Source: Hericium rajendrae (taxonomy: Eukaryota; Basidiomycota; Agaricomycetes; Russulales; Hericiaceae). Taken from it: a stretch of 64,000 nt of DNA. Location: positions 372,001 to 436,000 of the forward strand of contig JAVRDV010000016.1 of the NCBI GenBank assembly GCA_033439255.1, given 5' to 3'. A program made the translations under genes and the position numbers. Below are positions 38,807 to 50,116 of this stretch, piece by piece. The notes under the pieces were generated by a model. It did not search any database and was not told the DNA's origin. It was given only the letters and a program-made list of their open reading frames with translations. The first letter of the stretch is position 1. Each line of letters opens with the position of its first letter.

Positions 38807-41800
38807 GTCTGCGTAGAGGTGAGAGTGAAGGCGAGTCAGAAGGGACTTGGTGGTTTATAGCGGAGATGGGAGGATGTGTAAGACGATGATCACCATACCC
38901 AAAATTGCGCTGGATTGCTCCAGAACGCGGCCGATCGCCGACTCGACCATCTCCTAAGTCGTCCAATCCTTCATTCGATTTTTCGCACTCGCTGAAGACG
39001 GGAACATCGTTTTATCAGATTGCAGCACCGCCGGATCTCGGCCCTGAATCGAGAGTGCGTCATGGGCACGCAACGTGGCCGGCAAGCTTGTGGGCGCGCA
39101 TGGACCCTTGGTGGGCCAGCAAGATGGTCACTAATAGTACAGTAATACCGCAGGAATCGCCGTCAGCAGAAGCAAAGGCGCACGACGTGCTAACAAATCC
39201 AGTATGCCTATCGTCCACGCTTTCTGTCAGCAGTTGCGTCATCGCTGCCTCAGATTCAAGTGGAAGCGCTCTTCGAGCTTTACACACGAGACGCCTGGAA
39301 GCTCGGACCGATGCTCTGAATAAAATATGGGCAGAGTTGGAACGCAGGAACACTGTGCGGTCGGATCAAGAGCGATACTCGGGCATACATGAAAACGGGG
39401 CATGTCGGGAGGTAAAGAAACAGCCGAACGCCGTTCAGCCAATGTACATTTCGGGGAAGGCAGGAAGTGTACAGGTCAAGAGCAGGAAACAGTGTATGGC
39501 ATGAGAACACGGAGCTCAACTCCCCGAGCAATTGCGAAATAGAATCTGGGCCGCTTCCGTACAATGGCCTTACTAGGATCAATCCTGTTGGAATTGGCTG
39601 TCGAACAGCTCAATGGTCCGGGGTAGCAGGGAACCCTCGCAAACGCGCGAGGGGGTCTTTCGTAGCTACTGTTACCTTGCGTGGAGCAAGGTTTCTCTCA
39701 CCCCCGAAATTACCAGGCACCGACCGACACGTGCCCTGTAACGTCACGTCGTCACTCCCATACGTGACATGTCTATCGTCACACCAAACCTCAATGAAAG
39801 GGAGGATTTCTCTTCACAAGACGCATTATAAAACCAGTCAGAGATGTTGGTGCAATTTCTATACCTCATTACCTGCCGACAGTTGAAGAATAACATATGC
39901 GTGACGGGTGTTGCAAGTGACGTGACAGGTCACGGCGACGCGTTGCGAGTCGCGTCCTGTCACATCCTATCGCGTCGTGCGGTCAGTAGTGCTCCGCATT
40001 CAACAGTCGACAAACACTAGGGAAGTGCCGACTGCGTCGGCATAAACCTTGCTCGTCTTTATGAAGAAACAGCTTCGTCATATAAGAGGTTCTTATGGGT
40101 GTTACATAAAGCTTAAGAGCATTGAAAAGTTTGGTTGCGATGTGTCTGTGGTCTTATTACAAGTAACTCGAAAAATATTTCATCCCTCTTATGTATAACG
40201 AGCTCGGACATTGCACGCTAGCACATATTCCCCAATGATTGTTCTCTGTCTTCATTTAAGTCAATCACGGGCTGAAAAGCAAGGGTGGGCTTCAAAATCA
40301 TGAATTTACGATAGGCCATGCGGTGCCGGTGAATGCCTCATTTGTGCAAGCCATGAATATTGAATCTGCAGACCAGAGGATCTCGGGCGAATAGCAGGAG
40401 CAGCAAGGCTGCCCATGGACCTCAGCATCGTCATCGCGCCCTTGCCAGCAAGCCCCAGCACGCCGACTCGTGGACCCCGTCGGACGCCCTCGTTTTGCCC
40501 GTGTTCTCCTTCGCTGCCGGTCGCGCTTGCACACGGACTCTGAGGAGTGACCGATCACTTTTCACACCTGGTCCCGCAGAGGGCGTGATCTAGGTGATTT
40601 TGGAGGCTGAGAAGAAATGCTGCATGTTGCAGACATGCGTAAGTCTGGAAGACACACCTTGAGACCCTGTCGGAGATCGTCCCGTGCGTGCTCAGCTTAT
40701 GCAATGTTTCACCCAGGGAGCTTGCGAGTGAGTGTCGGGGGGACAATGAAGCTGGGATCAAGCAGTTTGCTGAGGGATTGGACCGTGTGCAGGTGCACGC
40801 CGGGTCTGCGGTCTGCTAGGTGAGATTGCCACCGGCATAGGCACGTTCATATTTGCTGCAGGAGCTGTTAGATTACTCACCTCAAATTCACTTGTTGATT
40901 CATGGGATGTCGAAGATATGCACTAGGCAGCACCGACTGCTCTGGATGCTGGTGAATTGTAGGATCATTGTCGAGAAATGGGAGCTGTGACTGAAGTCAC
41001 CGATTGTGCGACCGGTCACAATGTCGGCTCTTCGAGTTGTAAAAAACTTCTTGCCCGTCCAATTTTAAGACAATGAAGGCGGTATATATCATTTTAAGCA
41101 TAGAAAGATCAAGAACGACGAGAGAAAGGGTTCCGATACATGACTGGAGTGCTAGACAGAATAGTAGGTGTGCCGAGCCTTTGTTTGTTCTTGTTGACGA
41201 TGTGAGTCGGGGCGCTAATAATTACGGGGGTGCGAGATACCTTGACAAGCAAGGTAACTTTGTCTTTTATCTCAATTGTTCATACACTTAGGGACACTGT
41301 TATCAGTCTCCCAACATCACTCAGCTCATATTTTTCTATCTGAATGTTTCCACCAATTTGTTGCAGTCACATAAGATGTCAAGTAACACTAATTGTCACT
41401 TGAGAAAAAACAAAATGTCCGGAATCCCATTCCAACTCACTATTGAGAGTTCTGATGGCTTAGGATCTTCGAAATATTGTCTATCTTGCTCAGCAATACA
41501 TAGACGAGCAGAAAGCTATTACTATCAGCACACACTCTTGAGCTTCTCGACTACTCTATATCCATGCAAGGTTTCAGCCGGCGCAGCCGGAGCTTCCCGA
41601 GTAGACTAAATACAGGAAATCATCAGAAAATTGTAATCTAATCTATCTTATCTGTTACCTAATCACGCGCGCCACGGCTCGATATCCAATCGACCGACAC
41701 CGATTTCAACAAATCCCCCTTCGGACGTGCACGGCACGACGACCCGACAATGAGATGGAGATATTTAAGCAAGGAAGATAGGGAAATGCTGCCCTGCGGC

Positions 41801-43710
41801 CCGAGCGCCATGCACAAACGGAACCGGCTAGGAAAGTCAGCACACTTCCGAAGGGCGCTCAGTCAGTTTTCCGTGTAGGTAAAATCGAGAGAAACGCATG
41901 GCATTACTCACCATGTTTACAAGGTGACAGCGAAGATCCCGAAGACGTTAAGTGGAGAAACAAGCTGCATGGCAAGATGCCATCGACTCCCGTTGACGAG
42001 GAAACCGTTCTGGTCCAGACCTTACACCGCGACGCAGGTCAATTCCCCGAGCAAGTGTGAAGTGAGATCAAGGTCTCCACCACTTTCGTGCAGTCGCCTC
42101 ATCATGATCAATCCTTCCGTACCTGCACGGTGTACGGATGATTCCATGATGAGGGGGAGATAGTGGGCAGGGTTATGCAAAATATCTGCTCTGCTAGGGA
42201 AGCTAACACACCGCCGTAGGATGTTCAATCAGTTCGTCATATGGTAAACCTGGGAGGAACGCACGGCATCACTTAACCGGTCCACAAGGTAGCCGCAAAG
42301 GAAGGGAGGCGTCTCGGGCGCCGGAACACCTATCTTCGTGCGTCCAAGTGGGGAAGCAAGCTGTAGGGGGAGATGGGTCATTGATTCCCATTAATGAGGA
42401 AACTGACGGACTCCAATAGCCTTCCTTGTCTAGACCTGAGATACGAGACAAATGCACTGACCGCCACAGAAAGGATCACGCACTGCACGACATAGCTTCG
42501 CAAGCAGAGGGCAGGTAGAGCGCTATTCCCAGGACAAAATCAGACGTAGAGAGTAGAACAGAGTCAGCATCCCAAAGATCTGAAGCAGAGAAGCTTGTAT
42601 AGGTAGATAAGTTGGACAGATCTCTCGACAGACTGACAAAAAAAAAATGCTCGAGGCCTGGCACCGCAACATAAAACGCTCCCAGACGTAGGGTTTGACT
42701 TACCAGAAACGTCGTTCCGTGCTTCATCAATCTTCACCCGCGGTGATATCCCTTAGGAACTTCGCGAAGGCCAGATGGCCCACTAAAATTGACAACCCCG
42801 CTGCTGATGACTAGAAGGAGAGATGCCACAATCAGACGGAAGATGGCTTTCATTAACATCTATCTCATTGTATGGCTGTGGAACAAAAGACTGTGCAGCC
42901 GTCATGGCTGTCTTCCTGCATCGCGAATTTCAAAACCTTCACGGCCAGATGCATCCGAGCACAAAGAGAACGAGTTAGTCGGATGTCGATCAAGTAGGTG
43001 TGGGCTAGTTTCAGAAGACGTATGGTATGGGTCCAGGGGGTAAGTTCATGGCGTGAATCTGCGATGAAACGATCAGTGAGGCCATATAAGGTTCAGTATC
43101 CCAGGTACTGTAACGAAGCAAATGGACACTTCTAGCTCCACCGACGCGCCGATTCCAAGTATCCCAAAGGGCGGCGACGGTAAGCTAGCCGACCCAGACG
43201 CAGAGCTGAAGGATCCCAGCAGAAGGCGGGCTATGGATTCTGTGACGTGTGGCCCACAAAGGCCCGTTAATTCCGTGATGGGTGTCTTGGTATGATGAGT
43301 GTCTTATGGAGAAGAATACGACAGACGGTGATTAACAAAGCTCTGGAAACACGTCGGAAGTAAGCAGGAACAAGTCCAATTGTCTTTGGGCCAAGCAGGC
43401 GCCAACATACTTACTATATCCGGGAGAGAGCTGATGCTTCTTTGCTGTCTTTTGTTTCGCGCTTTCACGCGTCGCACCATGTCTCTCCTTGCTAATTGTC
43501 TTTGCAGCCTTGTCGAAGCCCATCGCTCCTTGGGACGTGGAGATGTCTACGCAGCAACACAAAAGACTCGCTTTTTGGCGCCGTCCGCGGCGTTGTCCAG
43601 AGACATTCGAAGCAGCGCACTTTTGTTTTCGACTTGAGATCACACATCGCCCTGGCACACCGCAGATCTAGTTGCCCAAAGATAGATCTCAACTCCAGCT
43701 GAGACGTTGG
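38807..43710. other. Five-kb gene-poor region with diverged repeats
   Basis: No recognisable gene. It is more AT-rich than the flanking genes. Open frames such as 38905-39504 (+), 40298-40558 (-), 42269-42457 (-) and 42476-42730 (-) lack family motifs. It holds a GTGAC/GTCAC-rich palindromic patch (39720-39965), diverged direct repeats (39516-39585, 41828-42114 and 42194-42300) and a 57-codon open frame with an upstream CATATAAG element (43122-43295). It may contain old transposon or gene debris, but no terminal repeats or domains allow a family name. Confidence 0.45.
41828..42300. repeat. Pair of diverged direct repeats (about 107 bp each)
   Basis: 41828-41934 and 42194-42300 align over their whole length (CTAGGAAAGTCAGCACAC against CTAGGGAAGCTAACACAC; ACGCATGGCATTACTCAC against ACGCACGGCATCACTTAA), roughly two-thirds identical by eye with no net length change, 366 bp apart. 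A separate block, TCAACTCCCCGAGCAATTG at 39516, matches TCAATTCCCCGAGCAAGTG at 42039. The family and origin are unknown. Confidence 0.6.
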
Positions 43711-43719
43711 CTATATAAC
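43711..43719 (+). promoter_or_regulatory. TATA box of the MYND gene
   Basis: CTATATAAC lies about 79 bp upstream of the start codon at 43790, a suitable spacing for a TATA box with a leader of about 45-50 nt. Confidence 0.5.
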
Positions 43720-43789
43720 TCGTAGCCAAGATGGCTGTGTGCCGCACCGAACAACAAGAGCTCTCTCCCAGACAACTGTCGCGATCGCT

Positions 43790-44767
43790 ATGGCCTACTA
43801 CTCTACCCCTGCCGCCGCGAACTTCTATTCACCTCCGTCGCACTCGCATAAGCAGCGCGGCATGCGCCTCTGCGACCAGTGTGGAGCCGTCGAGCAGCCC
43901 GGTATCAAGCAATTCCGTCTCTGTGGCGGCTGCGTAAGTCCCCGACCCCGGCTCCTCGTCATCCAGACATTGACCATCTCCCTTCCCCGAACAGATGACG
44001 ACCAATTACTGCGTAAGCATTCCACCTCTCATAGGCGACCTACACCGAACTGACTCTGCTTACAGTCTCCCGATTGCCAAAAGGCCCATTGGCCATCGCA
44101 CAAGGCCATCTGCCAGCATACCACCGCACAGATCTCGGCGGCCAAGCAGCAGCCGATAAGCGCCGAGTACCCCGACGAAAACCTCGCAAAGCTCCTGCGC
44201 AAGTTCACGTCCATGCACGCTTCGGTGCTCGGCTGGGCCGGATTCCAGGCGCTGCAGCTGAAGCGCGTGCCGTCCAATGTCCGGCAGCACGCGCTCCTCG
44301 TCGAGCTCAGCTTCAGCCCGACCGGGGACTCGCACCGGCAGTCAGCACCTTTCCTCCGCCGCCTCGATCTTTTCGCTGACTTACCCCGCCGTCTTTAGAT
44401 TCGTCATCAGCGGCACGCACATCGTCCCCCGCACGTACGTCACGAGCCGCGACCCGCTCGTCGCCGCGGACATCCAGCGGCGCGAGGAGCGCTGCCGCCG
44501 CGCGGGCGGCATCGGCACCGCCGTCGTGCTCATCCAGTGCGGCGGCATCAGCCAGGTGATGCCCGTCGAGGTCGACCCGCCGAGCAAGATCACGTGGGAC
44601 GCGCGCGAGGACTGGGCGGACGTGCTCAACCACTTCGTCGCGTCCGGCCGCACGGACTTCAAGCCGATATCGACCACGGCGCGGGGGTGAGCTTTTGGCT
44701 TGTGCGTTGGCGCGTCCGTTCACGCGTTGACGCAGTGCTGGTCTCTTGCAGGGTTTATTACGGGTGA
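43790..44767 (+). CDS. MYND-type zinc-finger protein
   Basis: A protein-interaction zinc finger followed by a fungal domain of unknown function. The start at 43790 gives MAYYSTPAAANFYSPPSHSH. The MYND finger is CDQCGAVEQPGIKQFRLCGG then C, with NYCSPDCQKAHWPSHKAIC after two introns (about 43934-43994 and 44013-44065). All Cys/His ligands are present. The rest (SAEYPDENLAKLLRKFTSMH, SVLGWAGFQALQLKRVPSN, then FVISGTHIVPRTYVTS) is seen in many basidiomycete MYND proteins. Intron 3 is 44341-44398 (donor GTCAGC, giving SHRQFVIS). A last intron after TTARG (donor GTGAGC, about 44689-44751) leads to a tiny final exon ending VYYG at 44765-44767. Without that splice the frame would stop at 44688-44690 with an almost identical product. 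Confidence 0.87.
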
Positions 44768-45255
44768 TTGGGTGCCCGCGCTGCTGTGCGCTCGTGTAGA
44801 CGCGCTGGGCGCTGGCATGCCCGCGTTGCAGGATCGTCGTTTCGCTGCCGCGCCTTCTTTCTGGATTGGATTGGATCTGCGTGATGGTGCTCCCTGGACC
44901 TCTTATTGTACACCTGTCGGGCTTATTGTTCTTTCTTGCTGCCCTCCCGGCTCACTAGCAGGATCTTCGTCGCTTTCGTCTTTAGCATGCTTCATATCAC
45001 TGTATCATTATTGCATTACTCGGCTGTACTCCTATCCCCTGAACATATTATAGTCTCATACCAAAAACCCGCGAGACCATACTGCTAAGTTGTTGTCGTC
45101 CGAGTGTGATCGTGGAATAATGTTTCACCGCGGATTCAAAGCTAGGATCGGCGGTCCGGAGGCGGGCCGTTCACTTGAGCGTCGGCCCAACACATGCTCA
45201 CGAGTCACCACCGCATCGACGACGTTGTCCTCAGCACTGCCAGCAGTGTTGTTAC

Positions 45256-45348
45256 TGACCCGGGTTATAACCAATATGGTCATTTCGAGAGTCAATTGAT
45301 CCTGAATTGACCCCAAATAACCCCGGGTCAGAGCAGTCAAAAAGGTCA
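45256..45348. repeat. Nested inverted repeats with GGTCA half-sites
   Basis: TGACCCGGGTTAT (45256-45268) faces ATAACCCCGGGTCA (45317-45330). GGTTATAACC (45263-45272) is a perfect palindrome. GTCAATT and AATTGAC (45291-45311) make an inner stem. Five TGACC/GGTCA half-sites occur at 45256, 45278, 45308, 45326 and 45344. Confidence 0.7.
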
Positions 45349-45385
45349 ATTCATTCTTCATGCTCATTCTACTATCTAGAAACTG

Positions 45386-45906
45386 TTACGCCTCATCTAC
45401 GGCCTCAATCGGGTTCCCTGCAACCTTCCTCGCACCTGTCACGCCAGAAGTAGGTGTCTCGGAACTGCTAGTGCCACCTTCAGCAGACCCCTTCAGTTCA
45501 GCGATATACATCTTCAAGTTCCACACAATGGATCCATAGCAACTACAAGAAAATGTCTTTGCTCCTACCGTCAACTTCACTAGGCGTCTGTCCGTAGGTG
45601 CAGCTCTTGCGGCGTCGGCGTCGGGCATGCGCTTCACGCTGCCGACCAACTCATAAACCTATGTCTTTCAGAACGCCGATGGTGTCTACATGCCCGAAAA
45701 CTGTCCGTAAGCGTTGATACTAAGCTTCGATATGAAATAGGCTTCCGTCTGCCCGTGCCGGTGCGCCGCTGCCAGCTCAGTCGCGTGGTGAGCACCGAAC
45801 TAACTTTCCGGGCGCTTTTCGCGCGATACTCGGTGCCTGTTCTCATGCATGAAAGGACAGTCAGACGTGTCCAGATGACTTTCCTGTACGCCTTCTCATC
45901 GAACAT
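45386..45906 (-). pseudogene. Possible gene remnant or unknown small gene
   Basis: Two overlapping minus-strand open frames (45634-45906 and 45386-45649) give MFDEKAYRKVIWTRLTVLS and RRLVKLTVGAKTFSCSCYGS, then WNLKMYIAELKGSAEGGTSS. The switch between frames could be an intron or decay. No family is recognised and no function is proposed. Confidence 0.22.
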
Positions 45907-46594
45907 CTATTCTGTCCGCATGACGCACTGATGTGTTATCTCACAGCTGTTCTCGCCGGTGTTCCTATACAGTCTTTCTCCCATACAGTATAGAGGCCAT
46001 ATCGCGATTAAGCTTCCACATGGAGCTTGCATCTACGAGTGTTGCTTCATGACTTTGCTCGTCTGCTGGGAACCGTGTGAGCCACGCGCCGGCCATCCCA
46101 CGCACATATCGACGCGGCACCGGCCAGCAGCAACCCGCCCGACCAGCGATGCCCCCTCTGGTGCAGCGAGCGTCAGATAGTGCGAACGGCATTATGGCAA
46201 AACAAACAGGCATGTGGTTTCCCCTCTCGAATCCCACTTGGCTTCTGTTCTCTGCTCTGCGTGCCAGCGCACCGCGCAACTGCTGATACCATCTCTAAGT
46301 GCGTCTTGCTTCGAGCTGCCTAACTACGCATCTGCGCTGTCATGCCAGCAGGAACCACATGCGCCGCTGCTGCCACGTATGCTGCACTCCTGTATTTGCT
46401 GGCACCAGCTTCCGGCGCGACCACTCGCAAAGGGCGTATCTCGGAGCAGATGGTTCTGTGCATATGTCTCATGCGGTGCGTTCATCCATGGCAAAACTCT
46501 GGAAGCGGGGGGTCGCAATTCCATAAAATGGTGGGAGAACGTCAGTTCTGGACAGGCGGATTCTTCTCCTCTCTGGGCCTGCGCGCAAGCCGAC

Positions 46595-48211
<1,617 letters not shown>

Positions 48212-48714
48212 ACCAGTGTATCCATAACTGTTTTCGGGGTTTATTGTGTCTATGCTTTGTTGTATTTTATGGGAAGAGCAGATTCAATTCTGCATTTGTT
48301 CTGGGAAGTAGCCTCAATCTCAATGTATTTGTACGAATGAAATGACACACATACTTTTCAAGAGTTGAGCCGTCGGATAGCACCAGTTCCTATATGATTC
48401 TGTGTGCGTCGTTGCGTCGTTCAACCGTCAATCTAACTTCAACGCGTTTGATTTGCGCTGCTCAGCTGGTGTTCTGAACTTGAGTTCGGGTCCTCCGCGA
48501 AGAGTCGGAAATGGCTTGGGCGCTTGCTCGGAGGCTCCGCACACAACGTGCTCACGTAATCCATCGGCGTCTTCCGAGAACTTCCGCCGGGCGCCTACCA
48601 GTGCCTCCTCGGCCCTTGACTTCGTGACCCTTCCTGACTACAACCTCCACCCCTCGTCCCGAACGCACTGTTCAGTACTGCCTCATCTTCTGATCAGACA
48701 ACCCTGTATCCATT
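48212..48714. other. Intergenic region upstream of YPI1
   Basis: 503 bp with the chitinase 3' end (T-rich just after the stop) and the YPI1 promoter. Nothing else was seen. Confidence 0.4.
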
Positions 48715-49253
48715 ATGTCTAACCTAGCAATGCGCAGCAGGACCTCTGCTTCCAATCTTGCCGATGGTTCGCGCACTGTCACACTTGAGGAGGTACAACC
48801 ACGCCAAGAAGGCCTTGAGGCGTCTGCAGAAGATTCGACAGCCGGAACGTTGAGGCTGCATGGGGGCCCGCGTAGTCAGCAAAGGGTAGCTTGGGTGGAG
48901 GAAACCGTTGACAATGAGTCGTTGGGCAGAAAGAAGACCAAGAGTGCGTTCTCTAAGATCCGTGCTGTGCCTGTCAGTGGGGCAGCTTGCTAATGATTCC
49001 TTCAGTCTGCTGCATCTACCACAAGCCGAAGAAATTTGACGAGTCGTCTGATGAGGAATCTTCGGACTCGGATTCTGACTCGTCGTGTGATGGCCACCAT
49101 CCTCACGACCACAATCATGTTCATGCGCGACGTCACCGAGATGAAGATGCTGAGCACGTTCACACAATACAGCACGATGAGCAGGAGGTCAATGCGTACG
49201 AACGACTTCCAAAAGAAAAGGGTAAAGGCAAGGGCAAGTGCACGGACAATTGA
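48715..49253 (+). CDS. YPI1: Type 1 phosphatase inhibitor YPI1 (PPP1R11/inhibitor-3 family)
   Basis: Binds protein phosphatase 1 (Glc7) and regulates it, mainly in the nucleus. The start at 48715 gives MSNLAMRSRTSASNLADGSR. The conserved core QRVAWVEETVDNESLGRKKT then KICCIYHKPKKFDESSDEE is split by one intron (about 48942-49006, after the first base of the Ile codon). RVAW is the PP1-docking RVxF-type site, and CCIYHKPKKFDESSDE is the family signature. A His-rich run (HHPHDHNHVHARRH) and a Lys-rich C-terminal tail ending CTDN complete it. Length and motif order are normal. Confidence 0.95.
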
Positions 49254-50116
49254 GCAATAAGCAATCAATGTTCGTGATGCATTTGGCGCGGCTTCCTGTT
49301 ATACTTGCTGATCTTCCTGCCCAAGGCATTTCAGCTTTGTATATACCCCAATTTTCGACCTATCATGACGTCGTGTTTTCATACTGTAGGTCCGTGTAAT
49401 ACTTCGTAGTGTATTCAGGCTACGGCAAGCCCAATGTCTTTTGCAGTGCCATTGTAAGCGTCAACTGTCATCGGCCGTCTGCTTCAAGCCACAACGTTTC
49501 CTGTTCATTTCAGCCCTTCATAGCGTCCCTGCATTCGTGAGAGGTCGGGCGATGTTCGAGTTACCGACAGATGCCCCCTAGCACCATAAGGTCTACGCGA
49601 CATGATCTCTCAAACCTGGATCAGAGGACGGCTTTCCTACTACCTCCGACCGCATAGTGTCGGCGTGGTGTACTGTGTAGTTTATCGCAATCTGCGCAAA
49701 AATCCTGCGCGGGTGCCTAGCCTAGAATGGCTAACGGAAGAGAAATTGTTCCGACGCTGACGTTGATTCCTTCGCCGACGTCCAGTTGTCGTTTTCACAG
49801 CACACAGCATTAAGCACAGCACTATCATTATCCCGGCCGATCTCGCGAATGGGTAACTTACATACCTATGTATAGAAGAGAAGACTTCTATGACCGAGCC
49901 GCTATTCACAAGGCTGTGAAGCCCCACCATTGGCCAACGCCTTCCACTGAGGGACAATAAAGCAAACCAACCTCAGTCCTGTGCATGTTGCTCCCACAAC
50001 TTTTCAGACCCCCTGCACACCTGCAATTGCTCAAGTTGAAGTCGGTGAGCGGAATTCACCGTCTTGATTGCCATGATCGGGGCTTATTTACGATCATCCG
50101 ACGTTGCAGGACCTTA
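49254..50116. other. Intergenic region upstream of the first Zn2Cys6 gene
   Basis: 863 bp. The open frame of the next gene extends upstream in phase to an ATG at 49985, but the added residues are not conserved-looking, so 50117 is preferred as the start. Nothing else was seen. Confidence 0.4.

Larger units (their letters stand above)
44768..46594. other. Intergenic region upstream of chitinase
   Basis: About 1.8 kb. It holds a palindromic GGTCA-rich cluster at 45256-45348 and a minus-strand open stretch at 45386-45906. In that stretch MFDEKAYRKVIWTRLTVLS and, in another frame, AHRHGQTEAYFISKL look protein-like but cannot be joined to a known family; a decayed or unknown gene is possible. No promoter element for the chitinase was recognised. 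Confidence 0.4.

Noticed and set aside
38905-39504. 199-codon plus-strand open frame
   Set aside because: Random-looking composition and no promoter or family motif; it lies in repeat-bearing gene-poor DNA.
43122-43295. Pheromone precursor gene
   Set aside because: No C-terminal CaaX motif and no receptor gene in the window; kept only as a weak short-frame observation.
44338-44398. GC-AG intron in the MYND gene
   Set aside because: A normal GT donor three bases downstream (GTCAGC at 44341) keeps the frame equally well.
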